A stretch of 64,000 nucleotides of DNA from Paenibacillus sp. LHD-117 (GCF_030929555.1 NZ_JAVFVT010000029.1:1-64000); one strand, 5' to 3'. Positions 8,871-17,786 are shown, counted from the first letter of the stretch. The notes: generated from the letters alone by a model not told the origin. Program-made: numbers and translations.

Positions 8871-10007
8871 TTAACTTGTCGTGCGGTAAGGCAAAATGAC
8901 GTACATGCTGTACGGATGATCCATCGGACGCACGATAATCGGCCTCATCGCGCCCGTGAATCCGATGAACAATTGTTCGCTGTCAATGACTTTCAGCACA
9001 TCCAGCATATATTTTGAGTTAAATGCGATGCGGAGCGGATCTCCCGTCATTTGTTTCGCGTCCAGCTGCTCCGTTACGCGTCCGAGCTCGGTGGAACTGG
9101 ACGAAATTTCGATCATTCCGTCCTCCATTGTCGAGAGCCGGACGATATTCGTTTTTTCTTCGCGGGACATGAGATAGGCGCGGTCGATCGCATCCATGAC
9201 GTTCCGGGTATCGAGGACGAGTTCTGTTTCGAACACTTGCGGAATAATCTTGGAAGTATCGGGATACGTGCCGTCCAGAATCCGGGTATAGAACAGAATG
9301 TTGTCGACCTTGAACAACACCTGGTTGTCGGCCACGACGACGTCGACGAGCGTATTCTGGTCGGGAATTAGACGCGACAATTCGTTTAGCGTCTTCGCCG
9401 AAATGACGATGTTGCTAAAGCTCAGGTCGGAATCGACTTTTGTCGTTCGGCTTGCAAGGCGATGTCGGTCCGTCGCCACAAACTTCAGTTCGCCTTCGTG
9501 CAAATTCCAAAGCACGCCCGTCAGAATCGGCGTTTGTTCGCTTGTCGAAGCGGCCAGAATCGTCTGTCTAATCATCGATTTGATCAAATCGCCAGGAATT
9601 TGAAGCACGTCGTTCTGTTCGATGGACGGAAGCACCGGGAATTCCTCAGGGTCGAGACCCACCATCTGGATCTCGGTCGAGCCGGAACGGATGATCGTTT
9701 GGAACTGGCTGCTTACGTCGATCATGACTTGGTCGGAAGGCAGCTTCTTGACGATTTCGACAAAAAATTTGGCCGGCAGCACTACGCTTCCGGGTTTGTC
9801 GACTTGCGCGATTATCGTATCTCCTTGTTCTACGGAGATAAAGCTCTGAATAGATATATCAGTATCGCTGGCTGTTAGCGTTACGAATTGATGGTTCACG
9901 TCGATCTTGATGCCGCCGAGAATCGGAATGGCCGGACGAGCGGAGACGGCTTTGGCGACTTGTTGGATCGCATCGTTTAGTTCGTTTTTGGAGATCGTAA
10001 GTTTCAT
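8871..10007 (-). CDS. dnaN: DNA polymerase III sliding clamp (beta subunit)
   Basis: 378 residues with the three-fold repeated clamp domain structure expected. It tethers the replicative polymerase to DNA as a ring-shaped dimer. The start MKLTISKNELNDAIQQVAKA is preceded by AGGTGACGAA; an in-frame ATG 42 nt upstream has no good ribosome-binding site. The C-terminus ends in the usual PIIVRP...YVILPYRTT-type strand that forms the partner-binding pocket. It is separated from dnaA by a 192-bp intergenic part of oriC. Confidence 0.97.
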   Translation of the reverse strand: MKLTISKNELNDAIQQVAKAVSARPAIPILGGIKIDVNHQFVTLTASDTDISIQSFISVEQGDTIIAQVDKPGSVVLPAKFFVEIVKKLPSDQVMIDVSSQFQTIIRSGSTEIQMVGLDPEEFPVLPSIEQNDVLQIPGDLIKSMIRQTILAASTSEQTPILTGVLWNLHEGELKFVATDRHRLASRTTKVDSDLSFSNIVISAKTLNELSRLIPDQNTLVDVVVADNQVLFKVDNILFYTRILDGTYPDTSKIIPQVFETELVLDTRNVMDAIDRAYLMSREEKTNIVRLSTMEDGMIEISSSSTELGRVTEQLDAKQMTGDPLRIAFNSKYMLDVLKVIDSEQLFIGFTGAMRPIIVRPMDHPYSMYVILPYRTTS

Positions 10008-10061
10008 TTCGTCACCTGTTTCTACAAGATTTTTAGGCGATAGCCGCAAACGACGAAGTCG

Positions 10062-10130
10062 TTAAATATAGGTATTATTTTAAAAGATTTTTAGTAGACG
10101 TAGTAGTAGGGGCCCTGAATATGTGGATAA
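10062..10130. other. oriC unwinding region: A/T-rich DUE, DnaA-trios, GC clamp, DnaA box
   Basis: Between dnaN and dnaA. From left to right: an A/T-rich tract (10062-10092), DnaA-trio repeats TAGTAG ACG TAGTAGTAG (10092-10109), a GC cluster GGGGCCC (10109-10115), then a perfect DnaA box TGTGGATAA (10122-10130). Read 3'-5' from the box, the plus strand gives repeated GAT trios, the order described for the basal unwinding system of B. subtilis oriC. A near-match box CTATCCACA follows at 10157-10165. Confidence 0.85.
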
Positions 10131-10148
10131 CCCCATTTAACGCTGATA

Positions 10149-10193
10149 AAGCAAGCCTATCCACATGTGCATAGCGTGTGCATAGGCTTGCTT
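10149..10193 (-). terminator. Probable dnaA terminator hairpin
   Basis: A 12-bp perfect stem AAGCAAGCCTAT / ATAGGCTTGCTT encloses a 21-nt loop holding a DnaA-box-like sequence, 7 bp beyond the dnaA stop codon. On the minus strand it is followed by only a short T stretch, so it may be a weak terminator or an origin structure. Confidence 0.5.
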
Positions 10194-10199
10194 AGTTGT

Positions 10200-11552
10200 T
10201 CACATTTGATTTTTTACTTTTTCAGTCAAATTCTGAATGATCTTGTACAGCTCTTGGTCAATCTTCAGTTGCTGCGTAATTTTCTCGTGGGCGTGTATGA
10301 CGGTCGTATGGTCGCGTCCTCCGAACGCCTCGCCGATCTTCGGCAAGGAATAGTCGGTCAGCTCTCTGGAGAGGTACATTGCGATCTGTCTTGGATAGGC
10401 AACCGCTTTGGTCCGTTTCCTTGCCTTGAACTCCTCCATGCGAAGCCCGTAGAATTCCCCGACTTTTACCTGAATGTCCTGTATTGTAATCATGCGCGGC
10501 CGGCTGGAAGGAATAATGTCCTTGAGCGCTTCCGCTGCCAAGTGCGACGTGATGTCGGCGTTAATGAGCGAAGAATAGGCGACGACCCGGATCAGCGCGC
10601 CTTCCAGCTCGCGTATGTTCGTGTCGATCTGATTGGCGATGTAGTTCATCGCTTCGTTCGGGATATCCAAATTCTCGGCTTTCGCTTTCTTGCGGAGAAT
10701 GGCGATGCGCGTCTCCAGATCCGGAGGCTGAATATCGGTGATGAGACCCCATTCGAACCGGGAACGGAGGCGATCCTCCAGCGTGGGGATCTCTTTCGGC
10801 GGTCGATCGCTGGAAATGACGATCTGCTTGCGTTCTTCATGCAAGGCGTTAAAGGTATGGAAGAACTCTTCCTGCGTTTGTTCCTTGCCCGCCAGGAACT
10901 GAATATCGTCGATCAGCAGGACGTCGATGTTACGGTATTTCGTTCGAAAACTCTCGCCCTGGCTGTCCCTGATGGCGTTAATGAATTCGTTCGTAAATTT
11001 CTCGGAAGAAATATAGAGAACCCTCGTATTCGGGTTATGGTCCATAATGTAGTGCCCGATCGCATGCATTAAGTGCGTCTTGCCAAGCCCGACGCCGCCG
11101 TATAGGAACAGCGGATTATACGCTTTGGCCGGCGCTTCCGCGACCGCGAGCGATGCAGCGTGCGCGAATCGGTTGTTTGCACCGATGACGAACGTATCGA
11201 ACGTATACTTCGGATTCAGCATATGGGTATGGGGTTCATCGGACGAGACGTGATGGTGAACCTGTTTCGGCGGGAATACGATGCTCTGTTCGGCCGACTT
11301 CGGTTCATCGATGGAGAATCGCACGTCGATCTGCCTTCCGAGGAATTCGTACAGCGTCGTCCTGATCAGCTTCGTATAACGACCTTCCAGCCATTCTGCG
11401 GCAAATGTGGTCGGCGCGGTAACTTCAAGCACGGAATCATCGACGAAAGAAGCTTTGGTCGCTTTGAACCAAGTGTCAAAGCTGGGTTTGCTAAGCTTCG
11501 TTTGGATGATTGACAATACTTGTTGCCATAAGTCATAAGTATGGCTGTCCAC
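10200..11552 (-). CDS. dnaA: Chromosomal replication initiator DnaA
   Basis: 450 residues. Domain I (1-85) interacts with partner proteins; domain II is a short linker (about 85-110). Domain III is the AAA+ ATPase with Walker A GGVGLGKTHLMHA and Walker B VLLIDDIQFL. Domain IV carries the DnaA-box-binding signature FGGRDHTTVIHAHEKI near the C-terminus. The start is GTG, nine nt after AAGGAG. DnaA boxes lie both upstream and downstream of the gene, so expression is probably autoregulated. Confidence 0.98.
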   Translation of the reverse strand: MDSHTYDLWQQVLSIIQTKLSKPSFDTWFKATKASFVDDSVLEVTAPTTFAAEWLEGRYTKLIRTTLYEFLGRQIDVRFSIDEPKSAEQSIVFPPKQVHHHVSSDEPHTHMLNPKYTFDTFVIGANNRFAHAASLAVAEAPAKAYNPLFLYGGVGLGKTHLMHAIGHYIMDHNPNTRVLYISSEKFTNEFINAIRDSQGESFRTKYRNIDVLLIDDIQFLAGKEQTQEEFFHTFNALHEERKQIVISSDRPPKEIPTLEDRLRSRFEWGLITDIQPPDLETRIAILRKKAKAENLDIPNEAMNYIANQIDTNIRELEGALIRVVAYSSLINADITSHLAAEALKDIIPSSRPRMITIQDIQVKVGEFYGLRMEEFKARKRTKAVAYPRQIAMYLSRELTDYSLPKIGEAFGGRDHTTVIHAHEKITQQLKIDQELYKIIQNLTEKVKNQM

Positions 11553-11599
11553 AGACTGTCACTCCTTATCTTCTATCGCCCAAAGGCGGGGCCCGCGCG

Positions 11600-11965
11600 G
11601 AAACTTGTCGAATACCTATCTTTATGCACGAAAATATCCACATTCTGACGGATATTTGAGAAGTGAGTTATAAATAGGGGATAATTTTGTTCACAATGTT
11701 ATCCACAGGCTGTTAATAATTTAGCGCGGAATTGATGCTCATCCACAACGAAAACATATCCATCATAGCAAAAGATGCCTTATATTTCAACGGATTTGCT
11801 TATATTATCCACATACTCAAGAGCTTGTGTATAAAAGTTATCGACAACACTAGATATTGTTTATATCTTGTTAAGAATTCGACAAAGTTCGATTAAGCCG
11901 CCGAAATTCTGTCCACATGTTATTAGTTTCGGACGAACGGGGATGATTCATTCATTTATCCACAG
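11600..11965. other. oriC, upstream DnaA-box cluster with Spo0A boxes
   Basis: The dnaA-rpmH intergenic region. Perfect DnaA boxes TTATCCACA lie at 11699-11707, 11805-11813 and 11956-11964. One-mismatch boxes lie at 11634-11642, 11739-11747, 11826-11834 (reverse) and 11838-11846. Two perfect Spo0A-type boxes (TTGTCGAA at 11605-11612; reverse TTCGACAA at 11878-11885) and a one-mismatch box (11840-11847) overlap or alternate with them. Gene strand polarity flips here, as expected for the replication origin. Confidence 0.92.
11668..11696 (-). promoter_or_regulatory. Putative dnaA promoter
   Basis: Minus strand: -35 TTGTGA (11691-11696), 17-bp spacer, -10 TTATAA (11668-11673). A perfect DnaA box (11699-11707) is immediately upstream and a near-match box (11634-11642) lies just downstream, consistent with DnaA autorepression. 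The hexamers are moderate matches. Confidence 0.4.
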
Positions 11966-12011
11966 CTGAAAAACGAAAAGATTTGGCAACGGCTCCCCCG
12001 GGGACCGAACA

Positions 12012-12040
12012 TTGACTTTTGCCCGGCTGCGTGGTTTAAT
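12012..12040 (+). promoter_or_regulatory. rpmH operon promoter
   Basis: -35 TTGACT (12012-12017), 17-bp spacer, -10 TTTAAT (12035-12040). It reads away from oriC into rpmH, with a leader of about 77 nt. Confidence 0.65.
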
Positions 12041-12123
12041 AGTAAAAGCGTATTTTTATGTAAGATCGCGGCGGTTGCCGCTCAACGTTTCGATTCACAT
12101 GTAATATAGGAGGTGCAGCATAA

Positions 12124-12258
12124 ATGAGACCTACATTTAAACCGAATGTAAGCAAACGTGCTAAAGTGCATGGCTTCCGCAAGCGGATGAGCACGAAGAA
12201 CGGTCGCAAAGTTTTGGCGGCTCGTCGTCAAAAAGGTAGAAAAGTACTGAGCGCGTAA
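12124..12258 (+). CDS. rpmH: 50S ribosomal protein L34
   Basis: 44 residues, beginning MRPTFKPNVSKRAKVHGFRK and ending GRKVLSA. This is the canonical basic L34 protein of the large ribosomal subunit. The strong ribosome-binding site AGGAGGTGC is at 12108-12116. It is the first gene right of the origin and precedes rnpA as in nearly all bacteria. Confidence 0.97.
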   Translation: MRPTFKPNVSKRAKVHGFRKRMSTKNGRKVLAARRQKGRKVLSA

Positions 12259-12262
12259 GCAG

Positions 12263-12290
12263 AAGACCACGTCTGGTGGTCTTTTTTTTT
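12263..12290 (+). terminator. rpmH terminator / attenuator
   Basis: Stem AAGACCAC / GTGGTCTT with a 5-nt loop, followed by eight T residues. Placed between rpmH and rnpA, it would lower rnpA transcription relative to rpmH. Confidence 0.85.
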
Positions 12291-12359
12291 GCTCGCATTT
12301 AGAGCTGCGCCCATTTGGAAATACTGATGAGAACGAAGAAGGAACGGTGGATATCAGAC

Positions 12360-12707
12360 GTGCGTAGAAAATTGCGTCTTCGCAGCCGCGAAGATTTCAA
12401 TCGGATCTATCGGGGTGGCAAGTCGTTCGCGAACGGCCAATTCGTCGTATACTGGTCGAGGCAGAAGATCGCCGATCCGTTCCGGCTCGGCGTGTCGGCC
12501 AGCAAAAAAATCGGCAACGCCGTCATGCGCAACCGGATGAGGCGTATGGTGAAGGAAATCGTACGGCATATGGAGGACCGGATCGTGCCGGGGACAGACT
12601 TCATTTTAATTGTAAGAAAGCCCGCGACGGCCATGAAGCTGAGAGAGATGGAGAAGAGCGTGGGACATGTGCTTAAGAAAGCCGGTTTATTGAAGAAAAC
12701 CGACTGA
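12360..12707 (+). CDS. rnpA: Ribonuclease P protein component
   Basis: 115 residues from a GTG start. This basic protein cofactor binds the RNase P RNA and helps pre-tRNA 5' processing. The family motif KKIGNAVMRNRMRRMVKE is present, as is the N-terminal LRLRSREDFNRIYRGGKSFA. The GTG at 12360 (nine nt after GGTGG) gives the usual family length. In-frame ATGs at 12315 and 12327 would add 11-15 residues but lack a clear ribosome-binding site. Confidence 0.93.
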   Translation: MRRKLRLRSREDFNRIYRGGKSFANGQFVVYWSRQKIADPFRLGVSASKKIGNAVMRNRMRRMVKEIVRHMEDRIVPGTDFILIVRKPATAMKLREMEKSVGHVLKKAGLLKKTD

Positions 12708-12807
12708 TCGGGCAGGAGTTCGAACGCGTTTGCATGCGATTCGGAATACGTTCGGCCCGCCTCGAATGAAAGCGCCGCGATTTGCTGGAAGCAGCCGCCG
12801 ACGCTTG

Positions 12808-12903
12808 AAATATAGGAAAGTATATGATTTGCCATACTTTCTCTATATTTCTCGGAATGAAACTTACCGCGCCGCCAAAGGACGGCGACAGCCATTTCAC
12901 CTT
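12808..12903 (+). repeat. 96-bp structured repeat, family 2, copy 1
   Basis: Shares nearly its full length with copies at 52900-52995 and 55463-55559 (reversed). All start AAATATARGAAAGTATA, contain the invariant stretch ATATTTCTCGGAATGAAAC and end CAGCC(R)TTTCACCTT. The left half can form a hairpin (AAATATAGGAAAGTAT with ATACTTTCTCTATATTT) and the right half a GC hairpin (CCGCCGCC / GGACGGCG) inside a TGAAA/TTTCA stem. This copy lies between rnpA and yidC. Confidence 0.9.
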
Positions 12904-12904
12904 G

Positions 12905-12933
12905 TTTATTTGTGTTATAAATTATGGTATAGT
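12905..12933 (+). promoter_or_regulatory. Possible yidC promoter
   Basis: -10 TATAGT (12928-12933) with a weak -35 TTTATT (12905-12910) at 17-bp spacing, directly after the family-2 repeat and 47 bp before the yidC start. It is a moderate match only. Confidence 0.35.
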
Positions 12934-12979
12934 CTATCTTGGAATAGAACTATGCAGAAGCTCTCAGAGAGGAGATTTA

Positions 12980-13759
12980 ATGTTGTTTCGGAATTCAAAA
13001 CGAAAATGGCTTCTAGTGCTTGGCCTGGTCATGATGATTGGCCTGCTTGCAGGTTGTGCTCCGGCCGATCATACGATGGACACGCCCGATTTGCTTAAGG
13101 GTAACTTCTGGGAGAAAAACGTCGTTTATTATTTCGCCATTACGCTTGATGCTTTCGCGAGGTGGATGGGCGATTCCTACGTCCTGGCGATCTTGCTTCT
13201 GACGATTATCGTGAGGACGCTTATTCTGCCGTTGACGCTGAAGCAATACCGCAGCTCCAAGGCAATGCAAGCGCTGCAACCTCAAATGGCGGATATTAAA
13301 AAGAAATATAAAGATAACCCGCAGAAGCAGCAAGAAGAGACGATGAAGCTGTTCCAAACGCACGGCGTGAACCCGATGGCTGGATGTCTTCCGCTGATCG
13401 TGCAGATGCCGGTATTCATCGCGCTTTACAATGCGATTTATTGGAATAAGGATATTCGGACCGAAGAGCTGTTCGGCTTCGGGCTCGGAGAGCCAAGCCC
13501 ATGGTACTTCCTGCCGGTGCTTGCCGCGCTTACGACGTTCGTTCAGTCGAAGATGATGCAGAAGCAGCAGACGCAGCAGATGCCTGGCATGGGAATGATT
13601 CTGACGATTTTCCCGGTGCTCATCTTCGTCATGTCGATGTCGTTCCCGGCCGCATTGCCGCTGTACTGGGTATTCAGCAACACGTATACCATCGTTCAAA
13701 ACTATTTCCTGTACGTACGTTCATCTGACAAGGGTAAGAAGGAGGTCCTTGCGAAATGA
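12980..13759 (+). CDS. yidC: Membrane protein insertase YidC/SpoIIIJ (lipoprotein)
   Basis: 259 residues. A lipoprotein signal peptide ends in LLAGC, with Cys26 as the lipidated residue. Five membrane segments follow in the arrangement of Gram-positive YidC1/SpoIIIJ, with the conserved segments PLTLKQYRSSKAMQALQPQM and MQMPVFIALYNAI-type TM2. It inserts membrane proteins with or without SecYEG and, in Bacillus, is needed for forespore development. The start was set at ATG 12980, after GAGAGGAG; an upstream in-frame start would read through the repeat. Its stop overlaps khpB (ATGA). Confidence 0.95.
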   Translation: MLFRNSKRKWLLVLGLVMMIGLLAGCAPADHTMDTPDLLKGNFWEKNVVYYFAITLDAFARWMGDSYVLAILLLTIIVRTLILPLTLKQYRSSKAMQALQPQMADIKKKYKDNPQKQQEETMKLFQTHGVNPMAGCLPLIVQMPVFIALYNAIYWNKDIRTEELFGFGLGEPSPWYFLPVLAALTTFVQSKMMQKQQTQQMPGMGMILTIFPVLIFVMSMSFPAALPLYWVFSNTYTIVQNYFLYVRSSDKGKKEVLAK

Positions 13760-14376
13760 AGAAAATCGTTGCATCGGGCAAGACGATAGACGATGCTGTG
13801 CGTAATGGATTGTCACAATGGCAAGTAACGGAAGACCGTGTTAAGGTTGTCGTGCTGGAACAGCCGTCGAAAGGGTTGTTCGGACTGATCGGAGTGAAGG
13901 AAGCAAAGGTGGAGCTGGAGCTTATTCCGGATCCGCTGGCGGAAGCCGAGCAGTTCCTTACCGAAGTGGCGCGTACAATGGGACTTTCAGTTCAGATCGA
14001 TCGCAAGCAAACGAAAGAAGGCTTCTATCTGTCCGTATCGGGCAGCGGAGACCTAGGCATGCTGATTGGACGCCGGGGAGGCACGCTCGACGCGTTGCAG
14101 TACCTGGTGAATATTGTGGCCAACCGTTATTCAGACAGTCATCTTCGAATCGTCCTTGATGCAGAGGATTTTCGCGAACGCCGTCGCAAGACATTGGAAG
14201 AGTTATCCGACCGTCTGGCGGGGCGTGTCATCCGCACGAGAAAAGAAGTTGTTCTCGAGCCAATGTCGCCGCATGAACGCAAGGTCATCCATTCGCAGCT
14301 TCAGAACCATCCCAAAGTAAGGACGTTCAGCAAAGGCGACGAGCCCAATCGGCGCGTAGTCATTGCTTTGAGGTAA
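13756..14376 (+). CDS. khpB: RNA-binding protein KhpB/Jag
   Basis: 206 residues. A Jag-N domain (1-50, KKIVASGKTIDDAV) is followed by a KH domain with GxxG loop IGRRGGTLDAL (near 97-107) and an R3H domain (PHERKVIHSQLQNHP). KhpB/Jag pairs with KhpA and is involved in RNA-based control of cell elongation. It overlaps the yidC stop codon by 4 nt, so the two are translationally coupled, as is usual in Firmicutes. Confidence 0.95.
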   Translation: MKKIVASGKTIDDAVRNGLSQWQVTEDRVKVVVLEQPSKGLFGLIGVKEAKVELELIPDPLAEAEQFLTEVARTMGLSVQIDRKQTKEGFYLSVSGSGDLGMLIGRRGGTLDALQYLVNIVANRYSDSHLRIVLDAEDFRERRRKTLEELSDRLAGRVIRTRKEVVLEPMSPHERKVIHSQLQNHPKVRTFSKGDEPNRRVVIALR

Positions 14377-14427
14377 TGCGAAGTCTTACCAAGTCTTACC
14401 TTCAACCATACCGATATAACCGATTCG

Positions 14428-14459
14428 CAGCAATGGCTTCCAAGGTCATTGCTGTTTTT
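14428..14459 (+). terminator. Terminator after khpB
   Basis: Stem CAGCAATG / CATTGCTG with an 11-nt loop followed by TTTTT, 50 bp after the khpB stop and before mnmE. It partly separates rpmH-khpB from the tRNA-modification genes. Confidence 0.8.
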
Positions 14460-14492
14460 CCATTCTGCATGAGAAACATGAAGAGGTGCTGA

Positions 14493-15878
14493 TTGAACAT
14501 GATTCATGATACGATTGCCGCGATTTCCACCGCTGTCGGGGAAGGCGGGATTGCGATCATTCGGGTAAGCGGACCGCAAGCGATTAGCGGAATCGCTCGA
14601 ATTTTTTCATCCAAAATAAGTCTGAACGATGCGGAATCGCATACGGTGCATTACGGGTATATCGTCGATCCCAGCTCCGGCGAGAAAGTTGAAGAAGTGC
14701 TCATCACGCTGATGCGAGGCCCACGTTCGTTCACTGCGGAGGATGTCGTCGAAATCAATGCGCACGGCGGCGTCATAGCGGTGAAGAAGGTGCTCGACAT
14801 TGTGCTGCTGCAGGACGATATTCGTACCGCGGAGCCTGGGGAGTTCACGAAGAGGGCATTCCTCAACGGGCGTATCGACCTGATGCAGGCGGAGGCCGTC
14901 ATCGACTTGATCCGTTCGAAGTCGGATCGGGCATTCTCGGTGGCGCGTAAACAAGCGGAAGGCGTTCTGTCGAAGAAGATTAAGGCGCTGCGCCAGACGG
15001 TCATCGAACTTTTGGCCCATATCGAGGTCAATATCGATTATCCGGAGCATGATGTCGAAGAAATGACGAGCGCGTATATTCGCGAACAGTGTCAGCTTGC
15101 GATCGGCGAAATCGACAAACTGCTAAAAACGGCGAATGAAGGCAAAATATTGCGTGAGGGGATTATGACGGCCATTGTCGGAAGACCGAATGTCGGCAAA
15201 TCTTCGCTTATGAACGTGTTGACGCAGGAGAACAAAGCGATCGTGACGGATATTCCGGGTACGACGAGGGATGTCATCGAACAATTCGTTACGCTGAACG
15301 GGATACCGCTGCGCTTGCTCGATACGGCAGGCATTCGGGAGACAAGCGATGTGGTGGAGCGAATCGGCGTGGAAAGGTCGCGCGACGCGCTTCAGGAAGC
15401 GGATCTCATTTTGTTCGTGCTGAATTACAATGAACCGCTGCAATCGGATGATCGGCAGTTGCTGGAGCAGCTCGAAGGACGATCGGTCGTGGCGATCATT
15501 AACAAAACCGATTTGCAAGGGTTTTTGGAGCTTGATGAAGTAGAGCGTTACGTGCCGTCTGATCGCATTGTGCGCATGTCCGTTTTGGAGGAACGCGGGC
15601 TCGATGGATTGGAATCGACAATAAGCGAGATGTTTTTCGAAGGTCAGTTAGAGGCGAATGATCTGACTTATGTCAGCAACGTTCGACATATATCGCTGCT
15701 GAAGCGAGCGAAGCAATCACTGGAAGATGCGATCGATGCTACTTATTCGGGTATTCCGATTGATGTGATACAGATTGATGCAAGGCTCGCATGGGAGTCG
15801 CTTGGCGAAATATTGGGCGATGAAGCGGGGGATTCGCTGATTGATCAAATTTTTTCTCAGTTTTGTCTTGGAAAGTAG
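14493..15878 (+). CDS. mnmE: tRNA uridine-5-carboxymethylaminomethyl GTPase MnmE
   Basis: 461 residues. The K+-dependent GTPase acts with MnmG to make cmnm5U34 in the wobble position of several tRNAs. It has the N-terminal formyl-THF-binding domain, G1 GRPNVGKSS, G3 DTAG, G4 NKTD and the C-terminal CxGK box (FCLGK) needed for modification. TTG at 14493 follows AGAGGTG closely; ATG at 14499 is an equally plausible start. Confidence 0.96.
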   Translation: MNMIHDTIAAISTAVGEGGIAIIRVSGPQAISGIARIFSSKISLNDAESHTVHYGYIVDPSSGEKVEEVLITLMRGPRSFTAEDVVEINAHGGVIAVKKVLDIVLLQDDIRTAEPGEFTKRAFLNGRIDLMQAEAVIDLIRSKSDRAFSVARKQAEGVLSKKIKALRQTVIELLAHIEVNIDYPEHDVEEMTSAYIREQCQLAIGEIDKLLKTANEGKILREGIMTAIVGRPNVGKSSLMNVLTQENKAIVTDIPGTTRDVIEQFVTLNGIPLRLLDTAGIRETSDVVERIGVERSRDALQEADLILFVLNYNEPLQSDDRQLLEQLEGRSVVAIINKTDLQGFLELDEVERYVPSDRIVRMSVLEERGLDGLESTISEMFFEGQLEANDLTYVSNVRHISLLKRAKQSLEDAIDATYSGIPIDVIQIDARLAWESLGEILGDEAGDSLIDQIFSQFCLGK

Positions 15879-15890
15879 GAGGGATCCATA

Positions 15891-17786
15891 ATGGGATATG
15901 TGGCAGGTGAATTTGATGTTATCGTCATCGGAGCGGGGCATGCGGGCTGCGAGTCTGCGCTTGCTTCGGCTAGAATGGGCTGCGAGACGCTGCTCTTGAC
16001 GATCAATTTGGACATGGTTGCGTTTATGCCATGCAATCCTTCGATCGGCGGTCCGGCGAAGGGTCATGTCGTGCGCGAGATCGACGCGTTAGGTGGAGAG
16101 ATGGGACGCAATATCGACAAAACGTTTATCCAAATGAGGATGTTGAACACCGGGAAAGGACCGGCCGTTCACGCGCTTCGCGCGCAAGCCGACAAGTTCT
16201 CTTATCAACATTTGATGAAGAAAACAATCGAAGAAACGCCGCATTTGACGCTTCGGCAGGGAATGGCGGAAGAGCTGATCGTGGAGGATGGCAAGTGCGT
16301 GGGCATCGTCACGAAATCGGGCGCGGAGTATAGGGCGAAAGCCATTGTTGTCACTACTGGCACCTATCTGCGTGGCAAAATCATCATGGGTGAGCTGATG
16401 TACGAGAGCGGACCGAACAATCAACAACCGTCCGTCCGTTTGTCCGCCAGCTTGAAGGAGCATGGCTTGGAGCTGATCCGCTTCAAAACCGGCACGCCTC
16501 CGCGGGTGCATAAGGATACGATCGATTTCTCCAAAACGGAGATTCAACCCGGCGACGAGAAACCGAAATTTTTCTCGCATGAGACGGAGTCGTCCGATAA
16601 TGAGCAACTGCCGTGCTGGCTGACGTATACGTCGGAAGATACGCATCGCATTATTAACGACAATCTGCATCGTGCGCCGATGTTTTCTGGTGCTATCGAA
16701 GGGACAGGACCGCGTTATTGCCCGTCCATCGAAGACAAGATCGTTCGTTTCGCGGACAAACCAAAACATCAGATTTTCTTGGAGCCGGAGGGCAAGCACA
16801 CCTCCGAATATTATGTACAAGGGTTATCGACCAGCATGCCGGAAGACGTACAACTCAGCATTTTACGTTCAATTCCAGGATTGGAAAAAGTTGAGATGAT
16901 GCGCACCGGTTACGCAATCGAATACGATGCGGTTATCCCCACTCAGCTATGGCCATCGCTGGAGACAAAGGTGATTGACGGCTTATTCACAGCTGGACAA
17001 ATCAACGGCACTTCCGGGTACGAGGAAGCGGCAGGGCAAGGCATTATTGCAGGCATTAACGCCGCGCGCAAGGTGCAGGGGAAAGAAGCGGTTATCATCG
17101 GTCGTTCCCAAGGTTACATTGGTGTCATGATCGATGACCTGGTGACCAAAGGCACGAATGATCCTTATCGTTTGCTGACTTCGCGTGCCGAATACCGACT
17201 ATTGCTTCGCCATGATAATGCCGATCTGCGTCTCACGCCGGTAGGCCACGAAATCGGATTGATCACGGAAGAGCGTTACGAGAAGTTCTTGAAGAAAAAA
17301 GAGTTGGTGGAGCAAGAGGTTGAACGTCTTCGTAGTACGAAGGTGAAACCAGAAGAGATGGAGAACGTACTTCTGGAAGCGGGATCCGCTCCGATGACGC
17401 AGGGCGGAGATGTATTGTCGTTGCTTCGCAGACCGGAAGTGACCTATGCGATGCTGGAGACCGTCGTCCCTTCACCTTATGATTTGACGGAAGAAATGAA
17501 GGAGCAAGTCGAGATTCAAATCAAATACGCCGGTTATATCGAGAAGCAGCTGCTACAAGTCGAGCGTCTTAACAAGATGGAGAAAAAGAAGATCCCCGAC
17601 GATATCGATTATGGGGATGTTCGCGGATTGGCTTCCGAAGCGAAACAGAAGCTTGGCGTGATCCGCCCATTGTCGATCGGCCAGGCATCACGGATCGCTG
17701 GCGTAACGCCTGCCGATATTTCCATCCTGCTTGTTTATATGGAGCATTATAATCGCGTAACCGCGGCAAGAAAGTCAGGGGCTTAA
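15891..17786 (+). CDS. mnmG: tRNA uridine-5-carboxymethylaminomethyl enzyme MnmG (GidA)
   Basis: 631 residues. This FAD-dependent partner of MnmE has an N-terminal dinucleotide-binding motif IGAGHAGCESALASARMG and the family signatures CNPSIGGPAKGH and GQINGTSGYEEAAGQG. The helical C-terminal domain is complete. The ribosome-binding site AGGAGGGATCC overlaps the mnmE end region, with 12 bp between the genes. Confidence 0.97.
   Translation: MGYVAGEFDVIVIGAGHAGCESALASARMGCETLLLTINLDMVAFMPCNPSIGGPAKGHVVREIDALGGEMGRNIDKTFIQMRMLNTGKGPAVHALRAQADKFSYQHLMKKTIEETPHLTLRQGMAEELIVEDGKCVGIVTKSGAEYRAKAIVVTTGTYLRGKIIMGELMYESGPNNQQPSVRLSASLKEHGLELIRFKTGTPPRVHKDTIDFSKTEIQPGDEKPKFFSHETESSDNEQLPCWLTYTSEDTHRIINDNLHRAPMFSGAIEGTGPRYCPSIEDKIVRFADKPKHQIFLEPEGKHTSEYYVQGLSTSMPEDVQLSILRSIPGLEKVEMMRTGYAIEYDAVIPTQLWPSLETKVIDGLFTAGQINGTSGYEEAAGQGIIAGINAARKVQGKEAVIIGRSQGYIGVMIDDLVTKGTNDPYRLLTSRAEYRLLLRHDNADLRLTPVGHEIGLITEERYEKFLKKKELVEQEVERLRSTKVKPEEMENVLLEAGSAPMTQGGDVLSLLRRPEVTYAMLETVVPSPYDLTEEMKEQVEIQIKYAGYIEKQLLQVERLNKMEKKKIPDDIDYGDVRGLASEAKQKLGVIRPLSIGQASRIAGVTPADISILLVYMEHYNRVTAARKSGA

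Noticed and set aside
12824..12979. N-terminal extension of yidC
   Set aside because: It reads through the family-2 repeat and lacks a ribosome-binding site; ATG 12980 has one and gives a correct lipoprotein signal.
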